Shown here: in pieces, positions 44,885-57,043 of the stretch
Layout of the letters: each line of letters opens with the position of its first letter
Position numbering within the stretch: the stretch's first letter is position 1
Assembly (NCBI RefSeq): GCF_000264995.1
Contig: NW_006767435.1
Span: forward strand, 736,555-800,554
Direction: 5' to 3'
Length of the DNA: 64,000 bases
Source: Punctularia strigosozonata HHB-11173 SS5
Taxonomy: Eukaryota; Basidiomycota; Agaricomycetes; Corticiales; Punctulariaceae
Notes under the pieces: model-generated
Told to the model about the DNA's origin: nothing
What the model saw: only the letters and a program-made list of their open reading frames with translations
Databases searched by the model: none
Position numbers and translations under genes: made by a program

Positions 44885-46473
44885 CAGTGGCGTGCGAAAG
44901 TAGCCGAACGCCCCCCCCGTTCGTCGATATCTGCACCATACCAGCCGCACTCCGCCAGAACTCAAGTAAGGATAGTGTATATATATCGCGTAGCTACTCT
45001 AGAACATGTAGCTAGTGATATAAGAGAAGCTCCATGAGGTGAAATCACGTAGCAGGACATCCAAGACATGGGAGCACATGACTCAACTATCAAGTATGCG
45101 GGTGAAGGCTCGAAAAAATGACAGAACGAACCAGAGAACACAAAAACAGTTCAGTACCGGGTGTGATAGCCTTTGGCCTTCTTAAGGGCAGCCACTCTAT
45201 CTGGCATGGAATCGAAGAGCCTGGTAATGAAGCCCATATCCAACCCGGCCCACTCCTCCTGCAGTGCAATCCACAGTTCATCCGCATTTCGTGGTAGAGG
45301 GTCCCGGGCCCTGATTTTCCGGTCTAGATGGCGCCATGCATGCTCTATGATGTTCATATCAGGAGAAGAAGGCGGCCAAGGGAGTAATTGGATGTTATTG
45401 TCGATGAACCATTGCTTGGCCATGCGGGAAGTGTGTTTCGGATCATTATCTTGAAGGAAAATGACATCGTTCGGGGCCAGCCCATAGTCGGTAAGTGTTC
45501 CCAGAAGGGACTGGTCTAGAATCGAGCAATAGTTGGCTGCGTTCATGTTCCCGATCACACGGTGAAGGCGACCCGGTCCTTTGGATGTGAGGCAGCCCCA
45601 GACCATGACACTCCCACCCCCGTGTTTGACTGTCGCCGTGACATTCTGTGGGAGATATTCCTCCCCTGGACCCCTGCGGCAGTATTGCCTTCCATCCGAC
45701 CCAAACAGGTTGAATTTGGACTCATCAGATGGAATGACAAGCTTCCAATCATCAGCTGTCCAATCTGCATGTTCATCTGCCCATCTCCTGCGCTTCCCAA
45801 TGTGATTCTTGTTGAGATACGGCTTCCTGCGCCTAACCCTCCCTGGGAGACCAAGCTCTATGAGTCTTCGACGGGCTGTGGTGGGATGTACTGCTCTCCA
45901 GAGCTTCCGCTGGAGGTCTGTTGCATCTCGGGCCCGGCCTGTCCTGAGCCATATCTTCCCACAACGCAGAGATCTTGAGTCCAATTTGCGGGGGCGCCCA
46001 GATTTGGGTACAACACGGTACCAGTCCTTCGTATCTTTGAATTTCATCCAGTTCTCGTGAGCTGTAGAGACTGAGATGCCGAGTTGGGAAGCAATAGAGC
46101 GGAATGGCTTCCCAGAGTCCCGGAGCAGACAGACTGCCCTTCTCTTGGTTGGGGTGAGCGGTGCCATATCCTGAAGGATACTGGAAAGGATTCTACAGAA
46201 AGTTTGAAGCTTATAGCGAGAGTAGTCGTTTGCGAGCGCAGAGGAGGAGATGGATGATACACGGCCTCATGTGGGTGCTCGGGACAGCCCGGCAGAAATC
46301 GTGCTGCCGCATGCCCATTTCTTGACGTACTACTCCCAGATTGTGCAGCCACATTCTCAGCTCTGTATATTAGGCATTCATAACTGTTTTTCAGCAGTGA
46401 GATACACTAGTGCGATGTAGTCAAGCATAACCACAAAAAACGGAGAGCGTTCGGCTACTTTCGCACGCCACTG
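44885..46473 (-). mobile_element. complete Tc1/mariner (DD34E) transposon, 1589 bases
   Basis: Flanked by a TA on each side (44883-44884 and 46474-46475), the target duplication typical of this superfamily. Terminal inverted repeats are identical over 27 bases, starting CAGTGGCGTGCGAAAGTAGC at both ends. The only gene inside is an open transposase on the minus strand. Sequences left and right of the element join in the same reading frame of the DUF6535 gene when one TA is counted once, proving insertion into an older gene. Identical ends and an intact frame indicate a recent, perhaps active copy. Confidence 0.93.
45151..46167 (-). CDS. Tc1-type DDE transposase
   Basis: 338 residues, single exon, no lesions. 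N-terminal helix-turn-helix domain (TPTKRRAVCLLRDSGKPF, then IASQLGISVSTAH), second basic helix and RPRKL hook. Then the RNase H-fold with catalytic Asp in IPSDESKFNLF, second Asp in FLQDNDPKHTS, and Glu in PDMNIIEHAW. There are 34 residues between the second Asp and the Glu, so it is DD34E, the Tc1 group. The protein catalyses cut-and-paste transposition with TA targets. Host splicing is not required, and codon use looks like its neighbours. Confidence 0.95.
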   Translation of the reverse strand: MAPLTPTKRRAVCLLRDSGKPFRSIASQLGISVSTAHENWMKFKDTKDWYRVVPKSGRPRKLDSRSLRCGKIWLRTGRARDATDLQRKLWRAVHPTTARRRLIELGLPGRVRRRKPYLNKNHIGKRRRWADEHADWTADDWKLVIPSDESKFNLFGSDGRQYCRRGPGEEYLPQNVTATVKHGGGSVMVWGCLTSKGPGRLHRVIGNMNAANYCSILDQSLLGTLTDYGLAPNDVIFLQDNDPKHTSRMAKQWFIDNNIQLLPWPPSSPDMNIIEHAWRHLDRKIRARDPLPRNADELWIALQEEWAGLDMGFITRLFDSMPDRVAALKKAKGYHTRY

Positions 46474-46865
46474 TACCACAGCATTTCTTCGATGCCTTCA
46501 ATACTCGTTCTCGGGCTATTAGCCCAGATACGCCCAAGAATCTCAAGGCCCTTCACGCCTACTTCAACTACCCCACTGTACTGCACATCTCCGACAATTC
46601 AGATCGTGTTGCTCCGAAGTACGCCTCGCCATCCCCTGCCCTCGTCGCGAATGAGCGGGAAACATTCCACGATGCCCCGCGGCTGGAGAGCCATAGAGAC
46701 ATAGCAAGTCATCCAGGTGAAGCATCCTCGGTGCCTGGGCCGCACGCTGATGTCACGATAACGCAGTCTCGAAGTGAGGGAGTAAAAGGTACAAGGATTT
46801 TCCACGATCGTGAAGCGGTCGGTGACAATACAACGCGCCTAAACCATAGGTATAACTATGTATGA
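46474..46865 (+). pseudogene. DUF6535-family protein, 3' part beyond the transposon
   Basis: Continues the frame of the 5' part: residues before the element end TGRDI and the first after it are PQHFFDAFNTRSRAISPDTP, in the same frame. It continues through ALHAYFNYPTVLHISDNSD and a charged Ser/His-rich tail to the stop TGA at 46863-46865. On its own it has no start. Part of the split gene described at 42616-44884. Confidence 0.75.
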
Positions 46866-47082
46866 TCGGAGAGACAACGACAACACCTCTCTCACACAAT
46901 CTACAAGGCGCAGAGTACGCGCTCACCGAGAATCCTTGAAAGAATGGCATTATGAAGTGTTGATACTGTAAAGTACATCGAAAGCGCTATAATGGTCCAT
47001 CGACGAGCGCATGCGTAATGCTCGCCCATTTTTAAGGTCGTCTTCTCCCATCTTTCCCGCACGACAGCCGGCGAGGGTAGAC

Positions 47083-49212
47083 TCAGAACGCAGCGCCGCG
47101 CCCGGCCGTCTTGCGCGGGTCGCTCGCGGCGGTGTAAACGCCGTCCTTCTTCCCGATAACATGCGCCGTGCTCCCGCTCTCGTCCTCATACGTGATATTG
47201 TACCCGAGGCCGGCGAGGTACGCCACCGTCGCATTCGAGAAGCCCGCGATGCCCAAGTTCGGGGCCGAGATCTCGAAGTAGGTGACGTTCGTCAGCTGAT
47301 CGTGCCACCTCGACTGTTGTAAGCAAAGAGGAAGGGTTGTCAGTAAGAAGGAGACGAATAAGGCAGGGCAAAAGGGGGTACGCACCTGGTGAACGGTCTC
47401 GTTGGGCGTGAGGCCCTGGTCGAGGTAGTGGTACAGGTTCTGGAGAGTCGCAGTGATGATGCGCGATCCGCCGGCGGAGCCGGTCGCGATCACGAACTCG
47501 CCCGTCTCGAGGTCCTCCGCGATGGAACTCGAGATGCTGCTCTGCGGGCGCTTTCCGGGCCGGATGAAGTTGACGGGCGCGGCGGCGAAGCCGAACGAAT
47601 TGGTTTGACCCGGCGACGAGAAGTCGTCCATCTCGTCGTTGAGGATGACACCTGGGACGACAGCACGGTCAGCTGAATCAACAAAGAGTACGGAACGTTT
47701 GCGCTTACCGTCTGCGGTCATGACCTGGCTGCCCCAGTAAAGGTTGACGGTCGTCGTCAGACTGACAGCGTTACCCCACCGGTCGACGGCAGCCATATGG
47801 CTCGTTCCCGAATCATTGAGGGGGATGTACTTGTTGATGTCGTAGTATGCAGCGGGGAACGTCTGGTTGTCGCTGATCTCCTTCCGGATCGCCTCGACAG
47901 TCGACTCCTGCAAGAACTCGCGCTCGAGCGTGGATACGTTCGCAGTGAACGCCGGGTCGCCGTAATTCGTGCGCTGGCCGTATCCGAAGCGCGTACCCTG
48001 GATGAGATGGTGGGTAGTGAGGTTGATCGCGGGGTCGGTCGGCGCCGCGGAGCCGTCGTAGCCCTCAAAGATCTTCAGCGCGCTAAGCACGACGCTGCCA
48101 CTGCTAGGCGCAACGGTGCTGAAGATGCGGTGCGTGCCGCGGTAAGTGATGTTCACGGGCTCACGAATGATGGCGGAGTAGTTAGCGAGGTCGGCGGTAG
48201 TGAGAATGCCGCCGCGGGAGTGGACAGCCTCGGCCGTGTTCACCGCGATCTCCGTGTGCGGGCCATAGAAATAGTCGGGGCCGTGTTCCGCGATGGCGGC
48301 GAGCGTACGCGCGTAGCGCTTGCGGTAGACGGTGTCGCCGAGACCAACGAGAGTCCCGTTGGGCGCGTAAACTTCGGCCCAGAGCGGGTCGGAGAGAAGG
48401 AACGGGTAGGTGTCTAGTCAAACCGTGAACGCTAGCGTTAAGCTCGGCGATGGGCAGAGGGAAAACTAAGGTCACGTACTGGCGTTAAGGGCGACCGCGA
48501 GATCCGTTGTCACCTTGAAGCCATCCTGTGCGAGCTTGATGGCAGGTTGAAAGAGCGTCTTCCAAGGCAGCTTGCCGTGGCGCTCGTGCAGCTTTTCCCA
48601 ACCCCGCAGCTCGCCGGGTACGCCGACGGCGAGGCCACCGATGGTGGATGCATGGGCGACGGTCGTGTTGATGTACATGGTCTCGTTACCGGCGGCGGGC
48701 ATGGTCTCCCGGAAATCGATCATTTCGTAGGAGTGGCCCTTCCCGTGCTTGTCCTCAAAGCGAACCCTAAGACCGAGTGAGACGGGTCAAGAGGCCAGCT
48801 CAGAGAGAAAGGGCGTACAACATGAATCCACCTCCACCAATTCCGGAATGGTACGCTGCGATCGTTCCGACACATAGTCCGCTGGCGATGATCTACAAGT
48901 TGACAACGTCATTTAGTTTCAAAGTCAAAAAGCGCGTACGACGGGTGGACTCTATGCACTCACCGCGTCTGCCGCGCTTCCGCCTTGCTTCAGAATCGAA
49001 ACACCAATATCAGAGCACTCTGTGCTCCACAAGCATCATGAGCCAGCACGCCCTCAGCGTCAACGAAGACGCGTACCTCCGACCTCAGTCGCGACAGCGC
49101 CGTGCTTGCCGGACGTACCAAACGTCTGGACCCCGGTGTTCGCTGACGCGACCGCGCCAAGAGTGAGAAGGACAGAGGTCCTAAGTGCAAGGCGGCGGAG
49201 TGAGGGGCCCAT
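47083..49212 (-). CDS. gamma-glutamyltranspeptidase (glutathione hydrolase)
   Basis: Splits gamma-glutamyl compounds such as glutathione; extracellular or vacuolar. The start at 49212 gives a signal peptide (RTSVLLTLGAVASA). Exons then encode GKHGAVATEVG, ECSDIGVSILKQGGSAADA, IIASGLCVGTIAAYHSGIGGGGFML, VRFEDKHGKGHSYEMIDFRE, GVPGELRGWEKLHERHG, and onward in frame. Autoprocessing site and nucleophile Thr are in DSGTSHMAAVDRWGNAVSLT. The pocket motifs GVILNDEMDDFS and KRPQSSISSS, and the loop GSAGGSRIITATLQNL, are intact. The last exon ends NITYEDESGSTAHVIGKKDGVYTAASDPR. About six introns of 50-72 bases. No lesion seen. Confidence 0.93.
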
Positions 49213-50029
49213 GGTCGAGTCCGAGCTGGTCGAGCGGAGAAGAACGCGAAGAAGCCATATTCGCGTCTCCGTGACGAATATAAAGGGTCTACCGAACTTG
49301 GCCCGTTAGATGACGCTATCTTGACGGGCGCTTGCGAGAGCGACAAAATATCTTTTGATATGTCGTTCGGCCCCGTTGATGCACATGCTAGACCAGCCCC
49401 CCATCAACGGGAGAAGCGTGCAAAGGTACAAGTGATGGCCGTCCGATTTATTTCGGTCGCTGGCCCGTCGTTTGACGCGAGCGCGGTTTTCGTCAACGAC
49501 AACAAGCACGACAACGTGCCCAACATGTGTGGTGGTAGAGAGTAGAAACGCGTCGTTATGCGTTCTTACAGCCTCAACATTAGCCCATACCACCACATGT
49601 TCCAATAATATCTGCGACCATCATATCATAGGTGGACTCCATAAATTTCAATCAATCACTCGTCGATCTCCCTTCAAGGTCGGCAGTCATTCACGGACGC
49701 GGACCATCATGCATCATGGATCAAGTTCAACACCTGCTGCCATCGTCCGTGAGTTCGCTCTCCTGGCAGCCTGCCACTTCGGGATAGGATGAAGCTGAAG
49801 CATGGCCGGATGATAGTACCAAGCATTACGCCTCTGTTCGACACTGGAACCGGATTCTGGGCATTACTAGGAAGCCCGTGCATTCTATCTCATTCTGGTC
49901 GTAACTGAAATCGGCGGCCAGTGCGCCACGGGAGAATTGCTGCTTGGGTGTGCAACTCAGATGGCAGCACAAGCGGGCTTGGAGGACACACGCGACTACA
50001 TAACCAGGCCCTGCCGCGAACGGAACACG
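49213..50029. other. 800 bases without a gene
   Basis: Promoter side of the gamma-glutamyltranspeptidase gene, then sequence running to the inner end of the right inverted arm. No recognisable gene, and I cannot link the open frames on either strand to a family. Confidence 0.4.
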
Positions 50030-52110
50030 ATCACCATTACAAAGGGACACACTCCTGGACCGCGCGCAATACGGAGTCATCAGCTTTATTGCACAGCGCG
50101 CTTTCGGCGCTTGTGGACATATGCGGACGAGCATCACGCAGTACCTGGGATATCTGTTGGGCCCAAACGACGGGATATTCTAAAGCAGGCACTCCGACAT
50201 CAACAGGGGCGGCCCAATGAGGAATGCGCGGCGGGATCAGAATCCGCCATCGCGACGTTCAGGGGCTGCCGGACGCGACGCCTGAACGGAAGCTCGGCCT
50301 GGCGTGCCCTGTCACTGCTGCTCGTGGCTTCACTACCGCTGGTGTTGAACGGTGCAACAAATTCAAGATCAACGCTGGCGGGACTCGAAGTACTGGCCGG
50401 CGGCTCAGACAGTTGAAGCTGTACGGGTTGGACAGGTTGGACAGGTTGGACGAAGCTGCCGAGAGCACGATCGTGCTCCCGCCATCTCCCTCACGCAAAG
50501 CCGCCCTCGTCTTCCGCTCCCGCCTCGTCCGCCGTCGATCTCCTCCGCCTTATCCGCCTCCGCTACTTCCGCTACTCCTAACGCAACGTGTATATAATGA
50601 GGCGAGCATTCGATCACTGAGCCTCAGTACTTCCTGGTCCTAACCCTCGCGTACACAGTCTTTACACCGCACGCTACACACACTACGCACATCATCCACG
50701 ATGAACACCGCTCTTTCCAAGATCGCTACCTTCAGCCGCCGCTTCTCTCCCCGTCGCGAGCGCGCCACCGCGGATTTGCGTGCCAGTCAGGAAGATACTC
50801 TCGCCCTGAACCAGGCCACTCAGAGACCTTCTCCAGCCGTTGGGAGCGGCGATCACCTGCCGCGGGGTAATTCTTTGCGTTGGCACATGCCTGGATCGCC
50901 ACGCTCACGTTTTTCCTCTAGTCGTCGAAGCATGGCGCCCGATGGAGCAGAAGGACATCAACAGGCTCCGGCGACGACACGGGAATTCGGAAAAGTTCCG
51001 CGAGTGCCTCGAATGGGAGCAGACCCACGGCGCGTTCCTGTTCCAGCACTTGCAGCCCCCGATCGAGGAGTGGGAGGCGCTCACCGAGTCTGAGCGATTC
51101 CTTCGCAGTGAGTGGTCCAAACTGTCGCCGACGCACGAACAGCATGCTGACCGAGCATCGCACGTCTGCAGGCTTGGACTTCGTCGGCGAGAGCCGCCAC
51201 GGCTGCGTGTTCAACGTGTTCGTGCAGGTGCCGCACCCGGACGACCTGTACCGACAGTGCCTCTACAAGCACATGGTGATCGAGTCGGCGCGTTTGAGGC
51301 GGAAGTGGGCCGAGCAGCTGAAGAGCGATCCGCTGTTTTTCGGTCAGACGGACGGCGAGGGGCGGCGCTCGTTGCGGTCCGATTCCGAGGTCTCCGAGAT
51401 CGAACTCCCCCAGGCGGCCTCTCACGACGACGAAGGCCTCAGCGAAGGCCAGCAGGCGCTCCGCGACACGTACGACGAGATCGCCGGCTTGCAGAAGAGC
51501 ATGGACGATTTCGAGGAGGAGGAAGATGCGCCGACCGAGGAGACCGTGGATGACGGTGTCAGCGAGGGCCAGCGGGATATGCAGGCTATGCTGGACGATA
51601 TCGCCGACTTGCAGAAGAGCCTCGAGGCCGACGCCGAGGAGCGGGACTCCTACGCACGCGCCAAGAAAGTCTACCCGGGTCACGTCGCCGACATCCACAC
51701 CGCCGAGCCGTCGGGGGGCCTCCCCGCGCACACGACCCTGACGGCGATTTCGGAGAACGTGGACGCCGGGCTCCTGAACAGGAGCGAGGTCGGTTCTCCC
51801 ATCAAGTGTGTCCGGCACTCGCGGCGCCTGTCCAAGGTGATGGAGCAGGAGAACGGCGGGTCGGGGTCGTTCATCGCTCGCCCTCGGGCTCGGTCTTCGG
51901 TTCAGTTTTGTGAGTCGCCCTCATATTCTACGTTTCAGCAAATGGCTGACCGTCGTCGCGTTCGCTCTTCCAGACATACCTCGGAGCCCGGCGATGAACT
52001 TCAGTCGGCACTTCTAAAGGGCTGAGGCCCTGCCTTCGTCTCTCGGACTTGACTCAGTTTCCATTTCGGACTTTCATGTCCATAGTCACTCATTACCATC
52101 ATCATCTCTC
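50030..52110 (+). repeat. right arm of large inverted duplication
   Basis: Inverted partner of about 39570-41735, separated from it by roughly 8.3 kb. It begins near the stretch followed by GCGCGCAATACGGAG and ends in a degenerate version of the simple repeat of the left arm. It carries the intact-stop copy of the duplicated gene and a matching TATATAA about 105 bases before its start (near 50590). Confidence 0.85.
50701..52025 (+). CDS. hypothetical protein, right arm copy of inverted duplication
   Basis: Exons 50701-50866, 50922-51107 and 51172-52025 give 401 residues, near-identical to the left copy at 39472-40985. It shares the basic N-terminus, the block around FVGESRHGCVFNVFVQVPHPDDLYRQCLY and the two acidic coiled-coil repeats (LQKSMDDFEEEED and LQKSLEADAEER). 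It stops at TGA after SALLKG, which I take as the ancestral end. Intron 1 starts GTAATT here and GTAAGT in the left copy, a weaker donor. No family recognised. Function unknown; the Glu/Asp-rich repeats suggest a coiled-coil interaction region. Confidence 0.65.
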
Positions 52111-53317
52111 ATTCTTCTCGTCGCTCATTCTGATTCCTCATAATACCCATATCTCATCATCGTCTCTCGTCGTCTCAATCTCTCTCAAACCTCTCGGAAA
52201 GCCATACTCAGAGAAGCATACTTGAATACAAAGCAAAAAATTAGATAACATTACATATCAGTATTATGCACACAACAATATGCGCTATACCGCAAACCTG
52301 AAGTAATTCAAGCTCAGTGCAGTGATGTCATGATGTTCTCTTCATAAGCACCTGCATCTTTGAGTTCTCTCTGCTTGTTGCGGTGGAGATTTACTTGGGT
52401 ATTTGTGGTCACCTGTGTAAGTGATACTGTACAGCCACCCTGCTCGAATGTTTGGCCTCTCGCTGCGTACACATCTTTATAGAGACGTGCGCTTGGAAGA
52501 GATCCCTTCGTCGGTTCCTTTGGGTGCGTACGGGCAGAGGCTCAGAGCTACCCGGCGCGGCGCTGAAGGCAGAACTTGTCGTCGACGAAATTCACCTGCC
52601 TGCCCGTGTGAACGTGAGAGCAGCACGTGATCTTGCCTTTATTTTCTCTCGCGAGCGCGCGAGGTCTCGCAATGACATCCACCATGTCTCGTTCTTCGTC
52701 TCTTCTCCCTAGATTCCACACATGAAGGCACATACGATCGTGAGTCAAATGATTCACTTCTTGTTTCTCACGGAGGATGTAACAACCTAGAAGTCAAGCC
52801 CTGAACGTGTCTCAAGGACATGTTTTGACGATCATCCATGCTAATACTGACGCACTCTGCTTTGACTGTCAAATACCGTATGCTAACAAGCTCTCGTCAG
52901 GATATTCGCTCACAACATCGAAGGCGTTGCTCGCATGTCATGGAGGCGTGTCGAGTTCGTTCATGGTCGGAGCGATGCGTGAGGTGAGCAGCAAAACTGC
53001 ATGCTGTCATATTTTCCCCCTTTCGTGATGAACAAAAAGTCACATTCAAGCTCAACAGTCCAAGCCAAGTGCTATGCGGACTTTATACTTCTGCAATACT
53101 GAAATATCTCCCTCTTCCTATTTTGCACCCTTTGCGACCCGCGCTCATGCATTTTCTTCCAGGCCTTCCTTCACTATACGCGGTGTGCTCTTGAATAGGC
53201 ATTGCTGTATCAATTGACTGTATTGAAATGTTGCTCTCAGTCATGTGTTGTTTTGATGTTGTATCCCCGTTGTCCATTGCCACGATAAATTATCAATTAA
53301 ATTCCGACTGTCAAGCC
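52111..53317. other. 1.2 kb without a confident gene
   Basis: AT-richer spacer. One open stretch near 52500-52690 on the plus strand (with LVVDEIHLPARVNVRAARDLAF) looks somewhat protein-like and might be an exon remnant, but it has no partner exons. Confidence 0.4.
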
Positions 53318-56300
53318 TCAAAACAGATCCACAACGCCCTTGCGAGGCGATATCACGCCAGCAACCTTACTGTTCATGGATAGTAAGTCGCCCCCAACGG
53401 TAGCGACGTGGTCGGTGGCAATGGCATTGTGTGCATCCACCCCGAGCAGTTGCTCGAGGTCGGAAGACGCCAACGCGAACGCTTGGGCTCTTGAAATCGT
53501 ACCGTTGGCTTCCAGCGCCGCCCAGGCCAAGTCAAAACGTGTGTTGCGCGCCTCCCACTTTTCGATGATGCTACCAGCGTCATGAGCTCCGACGAATATG
53601 CCTATGGTAGAGGAATGCTCACCCAATGCCGACCTTGACGCCATTAGCGAGCAGCGTCCCTATTTGGCCTTTTGGTGTTAAAGGAGGGCCGGGAAGACTG
53701 TAAAAGAAGGTTTCAGCATCGCGAGGGCGGGCGTAAAGGTTACACGATACGCACACTCTTCTCGTTTCCCACACGAAGGGGAACGGCCTGACAGGGACGA
53801 GCACGACGCCGACGCCCGCTTCAGCAATCTCCTTAGCGAGGAGATGAGCCTCAGTAGCACCGCTCAGCGTCATCTTGATTCTCGTGCCCGTGTGCTTTTC
53901 GACATCTGCCTTAAGCCGCAATAATGTAGCAATGATATCCGCGCTCTGGGCATCGACGACGAGTGTCATCCTTCCCTAGAAAAACGTTATTCTTAGTACC
54001 TGTCCCGAGGCTTCAATCGGGCGCAGCGCACCTCAGAGACTTCCTGGAAGCGGGCACCCAGATCACCTTCCCCATGTCCGAAAAGCAGACGTCGCAGCGT
54101 CGCAATCTGGGTGCTGACGCTTGGCCCATCGGCTTCGAAAACGTAGCCGTTATTGATGGCGACATGCAACGCAGCGATGTCCTGAAGCACAGCGCCTTCC
54201 TCGAGCTTGTGACCTGCGCCGAGGGAAAACGCGGTGCCCAACCCCTTCGCGAAGTACCTGTGAATCGGTGAAGCTATGCCTGCCGTTACGCCCGCTCGGT
54301 ATGCGTGCCTAAACACGCAGTATACAGGTGAATACCCGGGAAGGTCTGTGCCAAGAGACCGTACCATTGATCGCGAGTATCGAACACCAGACCATCCACC
54401 GCCCTTATGACGGATCCATCGCCTCCCGCTATATCTGGCACACGCTCGACCAAGGGGTCGAGTACCGCACCATCAGCGGTTGAGCGCTCGGATTCCATCT
54501 CGAGTAATCCTAATGGCGATCCGTACGTGATGAGCGATGGCTGGATAGCGCCACCCTGAAGGTCAACAACCTCCACATTGCCCATATCGGCGAACGCGGG
54601 GCAGCCAGCGCCGATGCATAGCAATCGCCCGTTTTCGACGAACGCGACGCCTAGACCGTCACCATCAGCTGAGAACGCCTCGGTGATCGCGGAGCCGCTA
54701 CGCGTGTATGCGTTCGAGACGTTGATGAACATGACGCGCTTTGACTGTCGCGGTCGGAGCGGCGGAAGACCGTCGTATTCGAGCGCTTCCTTCACGTCAT
54801 CGTCGAAATTAGGCACCTCGGGCGTGACTTGGAAAGGGTCGGGTTTGGGCACTACTTGAGGATCGGCGAGCTGTGGAATGCCGTCGATGTAGACTTGCTT
54901 CGGCGTCGCGCCAAGTGACAGCGGGTGCGAATCCCAGACGACGACATCCGCGTCCCATCCTGGTACAGAATAGCCTCAGCTTGCCGAATACAAGAGACCG
55001 GGTGGAGGGCAAACCTCGCTTGATGAAACCGACACGGTGATCCAGGCCCGCTATACGAGCCGGAGTGCTTGTAACGGAGGCGATGGCCAAGTTTTCAGGA
55101 AGCCCGTAGAAGAACGCTTGTTGGGCTTCGAAGAGTACTGTAAGGAGACGTCAATCATCGTGTGGATCATATCTTGAAACGCTGTATACGTACGATACCG
55201 CGAGTTCATGACGGAGTGGTCGGACTTCATGACAACATCGAGGCCATGATTGGCGAGGATGCGTGGACCGAATTCTGAATGGCGATATGCTTCCCGTTTG
55301 TACCTGTTTGGAACATTGTCATCACATACTCAGCGATATCAACCTTGATCACTGCCGTACCTGGAATTGGCAGCGAACATCGCCACAGCAGGTGGGTGTT
55401 CTGTACGAGATTGACGGTATGAGGGAGACGATGGAAGAATGCCGAGAATGATTCATACCGTATGATGCTTTCAGGAGGTCGGGTACCAGCCAAGCAGAAC
55501 TGGCATGGTGGACCGCAGCTGCAGCGAGCAAAACATGAAAACCACCCTTGCCAACGACAACGGCTGCTCCTTACCGATCGGGAACTTGAATTCGTTAGAT
55601 ATCTACACGATACCAGGAAACGAAGGATTAATGAAAGACTGAAACACCAGAAAATCCAAGACTACGTACGCGGACAAGGGCATCCAAGTCCACGGGCTCG
55701 TAACAATGCGCTTGCACCTTGACTTTGCCCCGCAGGATGTCGACCATTGCTTCCCACTGCAGCTCGTCTGGGAAGGCGCGACCGGCAAGACTGGACCACT
55801 GCCCTCGAAGGGCGGCGTGGCAGTAATCGTCCTGAGCTTCCTTGATCTGACGAGCCTTGTCGTATCTGAGAAGGCGTGGTATATATCAGCCGCGTGAACA
55901 CGATCACCCAACTGATACTTACGCCTGACGGAAAGCCCAGATTGTATCCATGCGGGTCTGATGATACTGCGAGCCTGAAAACTCGTTTCATGAACAATAT
56001 CGGGCGTAGTCAACATTATTGCTTACTCGGGTTCTCTCCTGTGGAAGCAAGGTCAGCTCCAGACACGGGGAATTAGAGAAGAACTAATGCTCGAACCGCA
56101 TGCGTGCTTCATGTGTCGCCATCTGGGGCGTCCAGGCGGTAGCGTTCCGTTGATCTGATATGGCGGCTCCAGCAGCATCGACGTTGGCGTGCGTTCTGCC
56201 GTCTTGCGGAGCTTGATAGGGAAGCCCTGGCCACCGATGGCATTTCCCGAGCCAGGGAGGACCTGAGAAAAGATCCGGCCATAAGGTTTCGACGCATTGT

Positions 56301-57043
56301 AACAGAATATGACCGAAGGACATACTAATGCCGTGGTTACTCCTCCCGCGATAGACAGTGGGTAGGAGTCGTCGTGCGTGTTCAACCCGTCGAGCGCGCG
56401 GAGCCAGGCCACGATGGGGCCGTGTGGCGAACCGTAGTCTTCGGAACCCGAAAGCACGGGCGACGGTCCGTCGCCGATGTGCGAGTGCAAGTCGACGATG
56501 CCCGGTGTGAGCCATGCGCCATCAAGGTCGACAACCACGAGATCCTTGTAGTCGCCCGGCGGGAGCATGGAAAAGGTAGTTCCGACGTGTCCGACGGCTT
56601 TGATCATGCCTCTATATACGCCACGGCATGTCTCAACTCTGTGCACGAGAGCGCGAGGGGATGGAGACCACTCACTTGGACATTAGCACGTTGCCCCGGA
56701 ACACTTCCGTCCCGTTCTGCTCCCCCGTCCATATCGTCGCATTCCGCAGGAGCACGGGCTTCGTGCCCTCGACGAATCGGTCCGACTCCGCGCGGTAGAA
56801 GAAGTCGCGTTCGGGGCCGGGCTTCAGTTGCAGCGTCCGGCAGCGCGCAAGGATTTCCGGAGCATTTCGCGGGACGTTTTGCCACTCGTTCGGCGAGCCA
56901 AGCAAATCTGTAGCAAAGTACAGATTGATTGCAGCTAAGGCCAGTAGAGAGAGCGCTGCGAAATGCCAGACCCTGCGACCATTGGTCCTTGGTCCAGGTC
57001 TGTGGGAAGCCCCCCGCGGTAGCGACGACTTCAAGTTGCCCAT
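53318..57043 (-). CDS. membrane-anchored amidohydrolase (imidazolonepropionase-like)
   Basis: Metal-dependent hydrolase of the amidohydrolase superfamily; substrate unknown. The start at 57043 gives a basic cytosolic tail and one signal-anchor span (VWHFAALSLLALAAINLYFA), so the enzyme part probably faces the lumen or outside. Blocks in order: RNATIWTG, LDGAWLTPGIVDLHSHIGDGP with the metal-binding HxH, then SIAGGVTTALV. Next come GQGFPIKLRKT, KARQIKEAQDDYC, VDILRGKVKVQAHCYEPVDLDALVR with a further metal His, HHASSAWLVPDLLK, IAGLDHRVGFIKRG and DADVVVWDSHPLSLG. The C-terminal half carries a second amidohydrolase-type beta domain and ends VAGVISPRKGVVDLF. Many introns; exon ends in the middle are approximate. 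About 900 residues or more, longer than bacterial relatives. Confidence 0.82.

Noticed and set aside
52452-52712. Possible gene with LVVDEIHLPARVNVRAARD
   Set aside because: Single short frame without partner exons, start or known domain.
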